Positions 50,827 through 59,229 of a stretch of DNA of 64,000 nt are shown here, piece after piece. The first letter of the stretch is position 1, and each line of letters begins with the position of its first letter. The position numbers and the translations under genes were made by a program. The notes beneath the pieces are model-generated. The model did no database searches, had not been told where the DNA came from, and saw only the letters and a list, made by a program, of their open reading frames with translations. The DNA is from Actinacidiphila yanglinensis (GTDB taxonomy: Bacteria > Actinomycetota > Actinomycetes > Streptomycetales > Streptomycetaceae). The stretch is taken from the NCBI RefSeq assembly GCF_900107965.1, contig NZ_FNVU01000008.1, positions 248,001 to 312,000 on the forward strand, given 5' to 3'.

Positions 50827-50967
50827 ATGCAGATCCACCACGTGCTGACCACCCTGGCGGTCAGCCAGTCGCCCGGCCCCGGGCCGGTGATGCGGACTTT
50901 CATCGTGGTGTCCGTCGTCGGAGCCGCGTTCCTCGGGTGGTTCCTGCTGCGCGGCTACCGCGACTGA
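50827..50967 (+). CDS. Small single-pass membrane protein
   Basis: This 46-residue protein has one helix, FIVVSVVGAAFLGWFLLRGY (residues 25-44), near the C terminus and a polar N terminus. GAAGGAG six bases before the ATG and a TACGCT -10-like hexamer about 30 bases upstream support expression. Function is unknown; such small C-tail-anchored proteins often modulate membrane enzymes. Confidence 0.68.
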   Translation: MQIHHVLTTLAVSQSPGPGPVMRTFIVVSVVGAAFLGWFLLRGYRD

Positions 50968-51040
50968 CCCTCCCGGCTGGCGCGCCCTGACCCCCGGGGG
51001 TGCCCCTGCCGGCCGGTTGAGGGACTACCTGCCGGTGGTG

Positions 51041-51173
51041 GGCTTGTCGCGCAGTTCCTCCCCCAGCCTGGCGGCTGGGAGGTGGCCCCCAGCGCCCTCT
51101 GGGTGGTGAGCCTCTTTTCGCGGAGGGACCCGCACAAACCCAGGGGCGCGGGGAACCGCGCGAACGGCCACCG
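51041..51173. repeat. Inverted pair of streptomycete intergenic repeats
   Basis: The minus-strand sequence GGAACTGCGCGACAAGCCC (51042-51060) and the plus-strand GGGGCGCGGGGAACCGCGCG (51143-51162) are two diverged copies of the GGGGAACTGCGCGAC-type repeat common between genes in Streptomyces. They face each other in opposite orientation about 80 bp apart. A CTGGG...CCCAG hairpin lies between. With flanking palindrome ACCCCCGGGGGT near 50990 the whole intergenic block 50968-51236 is structured and non-coding. Confidence 0.65.
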
Positions 51174-51236
51174 TGGACCGCAAGGTCCCGTAGCCGGCGG
51201 ACAGGGGCACCCCAGCGGGTCAGGGCAGCCTCGGCC

Positions 51237-52466
51237 TCAGCGGATGGGCAGGCCGGAGAGGGTTCGGGCTATGACGAGCCGCTGGATCTCACTGGTGCCC
51301 TCGAAAATCGTGTAGATCGCGCTGTCCCGATGCATCCGCTCCACCGGGTACTCACGGGTGTAGCCGTTCCCCCCGAGGATCTGGACCGCCTGCGCGGTCA
51401 CCTTCTTCGCGGTCTCACTGGCGAACAGCTTGGACATGGAGCCCTCGGCCGAGGTGAAGGGGCGCCCGGCGGTGGCCATCCAGGAGGCCCGCCACACCAG
51501 CAGCCGCGCAGCGTCGATCTGGGTGCGCATGTCCGCGAGCTGGAAGGCGACCCCCTGGTTGTCGATGATCGGCCGGCCGAACTGCTCGCGGGTCTTGGCG
51601 TATTCGAGGGCGTACTCGTAGGCGGCGCGGGCGGTGCCGACGGCCATGGCGCCGACCGCCGGGCGGGACGCCTCGAAGGTGGCCATCGCCGCGTTCTTGA
51701 CCCTCTCCCCGTCGGCGGACTTCGCCCGCTCGCGGGCACGGGCCAGCCGCTCGTCGAGCTTGTCCTTCCCGCCGAGCAGGCAGTCACCGGGGACCCGGAC
51801 GTCCTCCAGCACGACCTCGGCGGTGTGTGACGCGCGGATGCCGTGCTTCTTGAACTTCTGGCCCTGGGACAGGCCCGGGGTGCCGGCCGGCACGATGAAG
51901 GACGCGTGGCCCTTGGTGCCGAGGTCGGGGTCGACCACGGCGACGACCACGTGCACGTTGGCGATGCCGCCGTTGGTGGCCCAGGTCTTGGTGCCGTTGA
52001 GCACCCACTCGTCCTTGGCCTGGTCGTACACCGCGCGGGTGCGCATCGCGCCCACGTCGGAGCCGGCGTCCGGCTCGGAGGAGCAGAAGGCGGCCACCTT
52101 CACGTCGTCTGCGTCGCCGTACATCTGCGGCACCCAGGTGCCGATCTGCTCCTCGGTGCCGTTGGCGAGCACGCCGACCGCCGCGAGGCCGGTGCCGACG
52201 ATGGACAGCGCGATGCCCGCGTCACCCCAGAACAGCTCCTCCATCGTCATGGGGATGCCGAGGCCGGTCGGGTCGAAGAACTGCTGGGCGTAGAAATCGA
52301 GCGAGTACAGCCCTATCTTGGCTGCCTCCTGGATGATGGGCCAGGGCGTCTCCTCGCGCTCGTCCCATTCGGCGGCGGCCGGGCGCATCACGTCCGCGGC
52401 GAAGCCGTGGATCCACTCGCGCACGGACTGCTGTTCGTCGTTGAGTTCGAGCGTGAAGTCGCCCAT
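51237..52466 (-). CDS. Acyl-CoA dehydrogenase
   Basis: This 409-residue FAD enzyme of beta-oxidation has signatures AAFCSSEPDAGSDVGAMRTR, TKTWATNGGIANVHVVVAVV and QILGGNGYTREYPVERMHRD, with the catalytic Glu in IFEGTSEIQRLVIARTL. It introduces a double bond into an acyl-CoA and passes electrons to ETF. ATG at 52466 is set by GTGGAGGGG; an ATG four codons earlier is less likely. It is divergent from a TetR gene across a 9-bp-arm dyad, so repression relieved by an acyl-CoA or fatty acid is likely. Confidence 0.93.
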   Translation of the reverse strand: MGDFTLELNDEQQSVREWIHGFAADVMRPAAAEWDEREETPWPIIQEAAKIGLYSLDFYAQQFFDPTGLGIPMTMEELFWGDAGIALSIVGTGLAAVGVLANGTEEQIGTWVPQMYGDADDVKVAAFCSSEPDAGSDVGAMRTRAVYDQAKDEWVLNGTKTWATNGGIANVHVVVAVVDPDLGTKGHASFIVPAGTPGLSQGQKFKKHGIRASHTAEVVLEDVRVPGDCLLGGKDKLDERLARARERAKSADGERVKNAAMATFEASRPAVGAMAVGTARAAYEYALEYAKTREQFGRPIIDNQGVAFQLADMRTQIDAARLLVWRASWMATAGRPFTSAEGSMSKLFASETAKKVTAQAVQILGGNGYTREYPVERMHRDSAIYTIFEGTSEIQRLVIARTLSGLPIR

Positions 52467-52492
52467 CGTCCCCTCCACGTACTTGTTACTTG

Positions 52493-52514
52493 CGGTAACA
52501 GCAGTCTGTTACCG
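52493..52514. promoter_or_regulatory. TetR operator between acyl-CoA dehydrogenase and tetR
   Basis: CGGTAACAG (52493-52501) and CTGTTACCG (52506-52514) form a perfect inverted repeat with a 4-bp spacer, 26 bases upstream of the dehydrogenase start. Additional GTTAC half-sites (52486-52490 region and GTTCGGTA after it) flank it. The TetR protein encoded next door is the natural ligand. Confidence 0.85.
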
Positions 52515-52658
52515 TTCGGTAGGGGATGTCAACTCGCAGGCCGCCGGGCCGTGAACGGGCCCAGGGGTGTTACGTTGCGCCCAGGGCAGTGGCACACGAG
52601 CAGTGGACCAGCGGCGCTCGGTGCCCTCCGAGCGCGGCGGACGACCAGGAGGCGCACG

Positions 52659-53306
52659 GTGGAGACCGGGCATCGGCAGGACCAGCGGACCGCCACGGAG
52701 CGGCGCCGCACCGAGCTGCTGGAGGCCGCCGAGCGCGTGGTACTGCGGGACGGGCCGGAGGCGTCGATGAACGCCATCGCCGCCGAGGCCGGCATCACCA
52801 AGCCGATCCTCTACCGCCACTTCGGCGACAAGTCGGGGCTGTACCGGGCGCTCGCCAAGCGGCACACCGACGCGCTGCTGGCCACCCTGCGCAGCGCGCT
52901 GGACTCCCCCGGCGACCGGCGCGACCGGGTCGAGGCGACCCTGCACGCGTACCTCTCGGCGATCGAGACCCGCCCGCAGGTCTACCGCTTCCTGATGCAC
53001 CCGGCCGAGACGCCCGCGGCCGACGGGGAGAAGGGGTTCGACGTCGGCCGCCACCAGGCGCCCCTGCTGCGGCGGATGGGCGAGGACCTGGGCGAGGTGA
53101 TCGCCGAGCGGCTCGACCTGGGCCCGGACTCCCGGCAGGTCGCGCGGATCTGGGGCCACGGCATCGTCGGGATGATGTTCGCCGCCGGGGACTGGTGGCT
53201 GGGCGAGCGGCCATGCTCCCGCGACGAACTCGTCCGTACCCTGGCGGACCTGCTGTGGGGACGGCTCACCCTCGCCGGCGACCGGGCCGGCAGCCAGGGA
53301 CTGTAG
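52659..53306 (+). CDS. TetR-family regulator of acyl-CoA dehydrogenase
   Basis: This 215-residue repressor has HTH MNAIAAEAGITKPILYRHFG (about 34-53) and a helical ligand domain with HAYLSAIETRPQVYRFLMHP and HGIVGMMFAAGDWWLGERP. GTG follows AGGAGG by six bases. It probably binds the CGGTAACAG dyad and controls the divergent dehydrogenase. The ligand is likely an acyl-CoA by analogy with similar pairs. The leader from 52515 to 52658 is about 145 bases with no gene seen. Confidence 0.9.
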   Translation: METGHRQDQRTATERRRTELLEAAERVVLRDGPEASMNAIAAEAGITKPILYRHFGDKSGLYRALAKRHTDALLATLRSALDSPGDRRDRVEATLHAYLSAIETRPQVYRFLMHPAETPAADGEKGFDVGRHQAPLLRRMGEDLGEVIAERLDLGPDSRQVARIWGHGIVGMMFAAGDWWLGERPCSRDELVRTLADLLWGRLTLAGDRAGSQGL

Positions 53307-53495
53307 GGCGCACGCCGCGCCGCGTTCCGAACGGCCTCGCCATCCCCACCGGTTCGGCAACCCCCGACGGGGGCAGCCGGGCGACCCGCCGCCCGGCGTG
53401 GCCGGAGCGCGGCACCGGCCCTCGCGGCGGTCAACTCCCCCGCCCGGAAGTCGATAGGCTGATGCCCGGGCGAATGTCGAGGAGGAAACAACAGG

Positions 53496-54734
53496 ATGGC
53501 AGGCAACTCTGAGCCGCTGACGCCGCGGGCGAAGCTCGCCGTGACGGCGGGCAGGGCCGCGGCGGCCGTATCCCGCGTCGCAGGCAAGGGCAGTGGATCG
53601 GTGATCGGCGGCAAGGTCGCGCTGCGGTTCGACCCCGACCTGCTCGCGCGCCTCGCCCGCCACCTGGACGTCGTGCTGGTATCCGCCACGAACGGCAAGA
53701 CGACCACCACGCGGCTGCTCGCCGAGGCGCTGCGCGCGGGCGGCCCGGTGGTGTCCAACGCGCTGGGCGCGAACATGCCGGCCGGCATCACCTCGGCGCT
53801 GGCGGGCGGCTCCGACGCCCGCTTCGGCGTGATCGAGGTCGACGAGAAGTACCTCGCCGGTGTGGCGCGGGACGTCACGCCCAAGGCGATCGCCCTGCTC
53901 AACCTCTCCCGCGACCAGCTCGACCGCGCCGCCGAGACGCGGATGCTCGCCGAGAAGTGGCGCGAGGGGCTGGCGGGTTCCGAGGCGATCGTCGTCGCGA
54001 ACGCCGACGACCCGCTGATCGTGTGGGCGGCCTCCTCCAGCCCGACCGTGGTGTGGGTCGGGGCCGGCCAGGAGTGGAAGGACGACGCCTGGTCCTGCCC
54101 GTCCTGCGGCGGGGTGCTGCAGCGCCCGTCGGACGACTGGTTCTGCGGCGAGTGCGGCTTCCGCCGCCCCGCCCCGACGTGGGCACTGTCCGGCGACCAC
54201 GTCGTCGACCCGTACGGCGTCGCGTGGCCGATCCACCTCCAACTCCCCGGCCGCGCCAACAAGTCCAACGCGGCGGTGTCCACCGCGGTCGCGGCCGCCT
54301 TCGGCATCGACCCCAAGGTCGCGCTGGAGCGGATGTACAAGGTGCAGGCGGTCGCCGGCCGCTACGACGTGGTGACCTACCGGCAGCGCCAGGTCCGGCT
54401 GCTGCTGGCGAAGAACCCCGCGGGCTGGCTGGAGACGTTCTCGCTGATCGACGGGCCGCCGGCGCCGGTGGTGCTGTCGGTGAACGCGCGCGGGGCCGAC
54501 GGCACCGACACCTCCTGGCTGTGGGACGTCGACTACACCCGCCTCGCGGGGCATCCGATCATGGTGCTCGGTGACCGCCGGCTCGACCTGGCGGTGCGGC
54601 TGGAGGTGGCCGGGCTCGAGTTCCGGGTCTGCGCCGACCTGGACGAGGCGGTGCGCTCCGCGCCGCCCGGCCGGATCGAGGCGATCGCCAACTACACCGC
54701 GTTCCAGGACCTGCGCCGTAAGGTCGGAAACTGA
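53496..54734 (+). CDS. murT: Lipid II isoglutaminyl synthase, MurT subunit
   Basis: This 412-residue Mur-ligase homologue has ATP loop VSATNGKTTTTRLLAEAL (about 65-82), VIEVDEKYL and LNLSRDQLDR. A distinctive Cys4 zinc-ribbon insertion (WSCPSCGGVL ... WFCGECGFRR) and a C-terminal DUF1727 domain follow. With GatD it amidates the D-glutamate of lipid II peptidoglycan precursor. ATG follows GAGGAGGAA; a TAGGCT -10 lies at 53455-53460. It is first of the murT-gatD pair. Confidence 0.95.
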   Translation: MAGNSEPLTPRAKLAVTAGRAAAAVSRVAGKGSGSVIGGKVALRFDPDLLARLARHLDVVLVSATNGKTTTTRLLAEALRAGGPVVSNALGANMPAGITSALAGGSDARFGVIEVDEKYLAGVARDVTPKAIALLNLSRDQLDRAAETRMLAEKWREGLAGSEAIVVANADDPLIVWAASSSPTVVWVGAGQEWKDDAWSCPSCGGVLQRPSDDWFCGECGFRRPAPTWALSGDHVVDPYGVAWPIHLQLPGRANKSNAAVSTAVAAAFGIDPKVALERMYKVQAVAGRYDVVTYRQRQVRLLLAKNPAGWLETFSLIDGPPAPVVLSVNARGADGTDTSWLWDVDYTRLAGHPIMVLGDRRLDLAVRLEVAGLEFRVCADLDEAVRSAPPGRIEAIANYTAFQDLRRKVGN

Positions 54735-54823
54735 ACCGCGAGGCGGGGTGGGCGGACGCCCCGGGACCCGCCGCTGCCCGGTCCCAGGCCCGATCCCCCC
54801 AACGGACCCGAGGAGAAGCACGC

Positions 54824-55552
54824 ATGAGTGATTCCAGCCTGCGCCTGGTGTGGGTCTACCCCGACCTGCTCAGCACCTACGGCGACCAGGGCAACGCGCT
54901 GGTGGTGGAACGGCGGGCGCAGCAGCGCCGGGTGCCGGTCACCCGGGTCGACGTCCGCTCCGACCAGCCGATCCCCACCTCCGGCGACATCTACCTGGTC
55001 GGCGGCGGCGAGGACCGGCCGCAGCGGCTGGCGGCGGAACGCCTGCGCCGCGACGGCGGGCTCAACCGGGCCGTGGCCAACGGCGCGATCGTCTTCTCGG
55101 TCTGCGCGGGCTACCAGATCCTCGGCCACGAGTTCGTCAACGACCTGGGCCACCCCGAGCCGGGCCTGGGCCTGCTGGACGTGGTGAGCACGCGCGGCGA
55201 GGGCGAGCGGTGCGTCGGTGACGTACTGGCCGACATCGATCCTCAGTTGGGTCTGCCGCCGCTGACCGGGTTCGAGAACCACCAGGGCGTCACGCACCTC
55301 GGGCCGACCGCGCGTCCGCTCGCGCGGGTGCGGATCGGACGGGGCAACGGCACCGGCGACGGCACGGAGGGCGCGTTCAACGACACGGTGTTCGGCACCT
55401 ACATGCACGGCCCGGTCATGGCCCGCAACCCGCACATCGCGGACATGCTGATCAAGCTGGCGCTGGACGTCAACGCGCTGCCGCCGGTCGACGACCAGTG
55501 GTACGACGCGCTGCGCGCGGAGCGGATCGCCGCGGCGGTCCAGCCGGCCTGA
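54824..55552 (+). CDS. gatD: Lipid II isoglutaminyl synthase, GatD glutaminase subunit
   Basis: This 242-residue class-I glutamine amidotransferase has the nucleophile Cys in FSVCAGYQILGHEF (about residue 95) and the catalytic His in FGTYMHGPVMARNP. YPDLLSTYGDQGNA at the start is typical of GatD. It supplies ammonia to MurT. ATG follows AGGAGAA, 89 bases after the murT stop. The pair is well conserved in Gram-positive bacteria that amidate their peptidoglycan. Confidence 0.95.
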   Translation: MSDSSLRLVWVYPDLLSTYGDQGNALVVERRAQQRRVPVTRVDVRSDQPIPTSGDIYLVGGGEDRPQRLAAERLRRDGGLNRAVANGAIVFSVCAGYQILGHEFVNDLGHPEPGLGLLDVVSTRGEGERCVGDVLADIDPQLGLPPLTGFENHQGVTHLGPTARPLARVRIGRGNGTGDGTEGAFNDTVFGTYMHGPVMARNPHIADMLIKLALDVNALPPVDDQWYDALRAERIAAAVQPA

Positions 55553-55741
55553 ACCGCAGGACCCGGGCGGACCAGGGACGTCACCGTGACGCTGTGCGGA
55601 CGTGCCCTGCCGTTCGGGTAATCGTCAGGTGTCCGCAGTGCGGTCGCCGTGGAGGCGCCCGGGTCCCGCTCGGTAAGCTGGCGACGATCCATCCGGACGA
55701 CGGGGTCCGGCCGTCCGGTTGAGTTGCAGGAGTAGCGAGCG

Positions 55742-56767
55742 ATGCGTATTGGTGTCCTGACCAGCGGCGGCGACTGCCCCGGGCTGAACGCCGTCATCCG
55801 GTCCGTGGTGCACCGTGCCGTGGTGGACCACGGCGACGAGGTCATCGGCTTCCACGACGGGTGGAAGGGCCTGCTCGAGTGCGACTACCGCAAGCTCGAC
55901 CTCGATGCGGTGAGCGGCATCCTGGCCCGCGGCGGCACCATCCTGGGTTCCTCCCGGGTCCAGCCGGCGCACCTGCGCGGCGGGGTGGAGCAGGCCCGCG
56001 GCCACGTCGCCGACCTGGGCCTGGACGCGATCATCCCGATCGGCGGCGAGGGCACGCTCAAGGCGGCCCGGCTGCTGTCGGACGCGGGGCTGCCGATAGT
56101 CGGAGTGCCGAAGACGATCGACAACGACATCGCCTCCACCGACGTCACCTTCGGTTTCGACACCGCGGTGACCGTCGCGACCGAGGCGCTGGACCGGTTG
56201 AAGACCACCGCGGAGTCGCACCAGCGGGTGCTGATCGTGGAGGTCATGGGCCGGCACACCGGGTGGATCGCGCTGCACTCCGGGATGGCGGCGGGCGCGC
56301 ACGCGATCGTGGTGCCGGAGCGGCCGTTCGACGTGCAGGAGCTGACCGACGTGGTCGGCAAGCGCTTCGAGGCGGGCAAGAAGTTCGCGATCGTGGTGGT
56401 CTCCGAGGGCGCCAAGCCCCGCGAGGGCACGATGGACTTCACCTCCGGCGCGACCGACGTCTACGGGCACGAGCGGTTCTCCGGGGTGGCCAACCAGCTC
56501 TCGGTGGAGCTGGAGGAGCGGCTGGGCAAGGAGGCCCGCCCGGTGATACTCGGCCACGTGCAGCGCGGCGGCACCCCGACCGCGTACGACCGGGTGCTGG
56601 CCACGCGCTTCGGCTGGCACGCGGTGGAGGCCGTGCACAACGGCAGGTTCGGGATGATGACGGCGCTGCACGGCACCGACATCGACCTGGTCCCGCTCTC
56701 GGAGGCGGTCGAGCACCTCAAGACGGTGCCGGTCGAGCGCTACACCGAGGCCGAGTGCGTGCTCTGA
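55742..56767 (+). CDS. pfkA: ATP-dependent 6-phosphofructokinase
   Basis: This 341-residue group-III-like actinobacterial phosphofructokinase catalyses the committed step of glycolysis. The first motif is MRIGVLTSGGDCPGLNAVIR. The phosphoryl-donor site reads PIGGEGTLKAA; Gly rather than Asp after GGE points to ATP rather than pyrophosphate. The active-site motif is VGVPKTIDNDI, and MGRHTGWIALHSG and GHVQRGGTPTAYDR complete the substrate sites. ATG has GCAGGAG upstream. A hairpin follows the gene. Confidence 0.94.
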   Translation: MRIGVLTSGGDCPGLNAVIRSVVHRAVVDHGDEVIGFHDGWKGLLECDYRKLDLDAVSGILARGGTILGSSRVQPAHLRGGVEQARGHVADLGLDAIIPIGGEGTLKAARLLSDAGLPIVGVPKTIDNDIASTDVTFGFDTAVTVATEALDRLKTTAESHQRVLIVEVMGRHTGWIALHSGMAAGAHAIVVPERPFDVQELTDVVGKRFEAGKKFAIVVVSEGAKPREGTMDFTSGATDVYGHERFSGVANQLSVELEERLGKEARPVILGHVQRGGTPTAYDRVLATRFGWHAVEAVHNGRFGMMTALHGTDIDLVPLSEAVEHLKTVPVERYTEAECVL

Positions 56768-56821
56768 GCGCCGTACCCGGGCGGTGGATCCGCCGCTGAC
56801 CCCCTCCCCACCCGCTGTCGA

Positions 56822-56851
56822 CGCCCCCGGCCGGATCCGCGACCGGGGGCG
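56822..56851 (+). terminator. Terminator after pfkA
   Basis: CGCCCCCGG (56822-56830) and CCGGGGGCG (56843-56851) form a 9-bp stem with a 12-base loop followed by GTTCT, about 55 bases beyond pfkA and upstream of the ctaG-like gene. Confidence 0.7.
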
Positions 56852-56892
56852 GTTCTAGTCTGGTGCGGGCACATCGGGTGAAGGAGTGACAG

Positions 56893-57873
56893 ATGGATCA
56901 CGGCGGTTCGGCCATGCTGGCCATGCCGGGAATGCCGGGCATGGACGCGGACCTGCCGCCGTTCACGCTGGGCCGCGGGCTGGCCTTCGGCGGTGATCCG
57001 TTCTTCCTGGTGCTGTGCGTCGTGCTGCTGGCGCTGTACGGCTGGGGCGTGGCGCGGCTGATCCGCCGCGGCGACCGGTGGCCGGTGGGCCGCACGGTGT
57101 CCTTCGCGGTCGGGGTGCTGACCGTCGGCGTGACGATGTGCACGAAGCTCAACGACTACGGCATGGCGATGTTCAGCGTGCACATGGTGCAGCACATGGT
57201 GCTCAGCATGCTCTCGCCGCTCCTGCTGCTGCTGGGCGCCCCGGTGACGCTGGCGCTGCGGTCGCTGCCGACCGCCGGGCGCGGCCGCACCGGTCCGCGC
57301 GAGCTGCTGGTGGCGTTCCTGCACAGCCGGCTGATGCGGGTGGTCACCCACCCGGCGTTCACCATCCCGCTGTTCGTGGCGAGCCTGTACGGGCTGTACT
57401 TCACGCCGATCTTCGACGACCTGATGCGCAGCCAGACCGGGCACATCGCGATGATGCTGCACTTCCTCGCGGTGGGCCTGGTGTTCTTCTGGCCGATCAT
57501 GGGGATCGACCCGGGCCCGCATCGGCCGGGCTACGTGATGCGGATGCTGGAGCTGTTCGCGGGCATGCCGTTCCACGCGTTCTTCGGGATCGCGCTGATG
57601 ATGGCGAGCGAGCCGATGGTCAGTACCTTCAAGCACCCGCCCGCGTCGCTGAACGTGCACCCGCTCAGCGACCAGACGGCGGCCGGTGGCATCGCGTGGG
57701 CATTCAGCGAGATCCCCTCGGTGGTCGTGCTGGTGGCCCTGCTGTTCCAGTGGTACACCTCCGAGAAGCGGCAGGCGCGCCGTACCGACCGGGCCGCGGA
57801 GCGGAACGGCGACGCGGAACTCGTGGCGTACAACGCCTATCTGGCGTCGCTGCAGGCGCGCGGTCGCGGTTGA
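56893..57873 (+). CDS. CtaG-type cytochrome c oxidase assembly protein
   Basis: This 326-residue membrane protein has seven helices of the caa3_CtaG family, needed for copper-dependent assembly of aa3/caa3 oxidases. MAMFSVHMVQHMVLSMLSPL carries paired His/Met residues in a helix, and FHAFFGIALMMASEPMVS lies later. The N terminus is Met/Gly/Pro-rich (MLAMPGMPGMDADLP), a possible extracytoplasmic copper-binding tail. ATG is preceded by AAGGAG. It is cotranscribed with the hypothetical gene 18 bases downstream. Confidence 0.9.
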   Translation: MDHGGSAMLAMPGMPGMDADLPPFTLGRGLAFGGDPFFLVLCVVLLALYGWGVARLIRRGDRWPVGRTVSFAVGVLTVGVTMCTKLNDYGMAMFSVHMVQHMVLSMLSPLLLLLGAPVTLALRSLPTAGRGRTGPRELLVAFLHSRLMRVVTHPAFTIPLFVASLYGLYFTPIFDDLMRSQTGHIAMMLHFLAVGLVFFWPIMGIDPGPHRPGYVMRMLELFAGMPFHAFFGIALMMASEPMVSTFKHPPASLNVHPLSDQTAAGGIAWAFSEIPSVVVLVALLFQWYTSEKRQARRTDRAAERNGDAELVAYNAYLASLQARGRG

Positions 57874-57891
57874 CCGGAGGGGGGCCCGTGG

Positions 57892-58971
57892 ATGGGCGGA
57901 CAGGTGAGGGTCTCGCAGGGGGCGCTCGAGCTGCCCGGCGGGGCCACGGTGCGCTTCATGCGGACGCTGCGGCTGCCGGAGACCGGCACCCATCCGCTGC
58001 CGCCCGGACTGGGCGGCTTCCCCTTGCGGCGGGTCGCGGACTACCCGGACCGGGCTCCTGAGCAGTGGCTCGGGCACGGCGGGGTGCTGCTGCCGGTCTA
58101 CCAGCGCGAGGCGATGTGGCTGAGCTTCTCCGCCTCCGCCCCGGTCGCCCTCCAGGTGGGGGTGGGCAAGGTGTGCGCGGTGTCGGGGCGGCCGTGGAGC
58201 GACCGGCTGGCGCAGGATCCGCAGAACTACCTGGTGCTGCCGCGCCAGCCGTGGCTGGACGGCATCAACTCCGGCCGGGGCACGATCCGGCAGTTCGTGG
58301 CGGTGCCGCTGGGGCTGGGCGCGACCGTGGAGGGCCAGGTCTCGGGCGCCGAAGTCTGGGGCGGCGTGCAGTTGCAGGTGTTCGAGCTCCGCACGTCGGT
58401 GCTGGCGCGGTGGCACGCCGAGCAGCGCGCACGGGCGGTTCCCGAGCGGGAGGTGGCCGGGTGGGGCGGGGTCGGCGGAGCGCAGCCGGGCGGTGCGCCC
58501 GGGCCGCCGGCCGTGCCGATGGCGGCCCACGCACCGGAGAGCCCGGCGGCGGAACCCGGCGGACCACGGTCACCGGCGGCCCGGCGGACCGCGGCCGCGA
58601 TGGGCCTGGGCGCGGGCGGCCTGATGCGGCAGGAGGTCTACCGCGACGTGCGGCCGCTGGACGATTGGCGGCGCAAGCCCTCCGGCCGGGTGTTCGTGCA
58701 CCTGGCGACGGCTCCGCAGTGGCGGGAGATCACCGGGGAGCCGGCGCCCGCCTCACCGGTGGACCGGGCCGCCTACACCGCCGCCGGGCTGCCGTGGTTC
58801 GCGTACTACGACGCGGACGCCGACGACGTGGCGGCGGCCGGCCCGCTGGAGCAGGTGCGGCCGGCCGGCGACTGGCTCGGCGACGACGAGCAGCCGTGGG
58901 TGGCCCCGGACTCGCAGCAGATCACGCCGCTGGGTGACGCGCCCGGGCAGGTGGTGGACGGCGACTGGTAG
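57892..58971 (+). CDS. Hypothetical soluble protein
   Basis: This 359-residue protein has an N-terminal beta-rich domain (VRVSQGALELPGGATVRFMR, LLPVYQREAMWLSFSA, IRQFVAVPLGLGATVEGQVS), a Pro/Ala/Gly-rich linker (about 190-235), and a C-terminal region with VYRDVRPLDDWRRKPSGRVF. I recall such proteins as conserved streptomycete hypotheticals. No signal peptide or helix is visible. ATG follows GGAGGGG. It shares a transcript with the ctaG-like gene. Confidence 0.78.
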   Translation: MGGQVRVSQGALELPGGATVRFMRTLRLPETGTHPLPPGLGGFPLRRVADYPDRAPEQWLGHGGVLLPVYQREAMWLSFSASAPVALQVGVGKVCAVSGRPWSDRLAQDPQNYLVLPRQPWLDGINSGRGTIRQFVAVPLGLGATVEGQVSGAEVWGGVQLQVFELRTSVLARWHAEQRARAVPEREVAGWGGVGGAQPGGAPGPPAVPMAAHAPESPAAEPGGPRSPAARRTAAAMGLGAGGLMRQEVYRDVRPLDDWRRKPSGRVFVHLATAPQWREITGEPAPASPVDRAAYTAAGLPWFAYYDADADDVAAAGPLEQVRPAGDWLGDDEQPWVAPDSQQITPLGDAPGQVVDGDW

Positions 58972-59105
58972 CCGCGAGGTCCGGACGGGCGTCGGGCGGG
59001 GACGGGCGCCGGATCACCCCGTACGACGCGAGCCCCGGGAAGGCCCGGCGCGGCCCAGGGGGTGCGCTTCGCCGCCGGCGAAGAGCACGGGCGCCTCGGC
59101 GGTTC

Positions 59106-59140
59106 GAGTGCCCGGCCGCGTGCCGCCCGGCCGGGCACTC
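59106..59140. terminator. Bidirectional terminator before the TROVE gene end
   Basis: GAGTGCCCGGCCG and its exact complement form a 13-bp stem with a 9-base loop in the 258-base gap between two convergent genes. Nothing else supportable was seen in 58972-59229. Confidence 0.8.
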
Positions 59141-59229
59141 CGGACGGCGCGCGGAACAAGGCCCCTTCTCCCCCGCTTCTCCCCCGCCCGGACCGGTGGG
59201 CGGCTTCCGCGGCGGGCGATCACCGCCCC

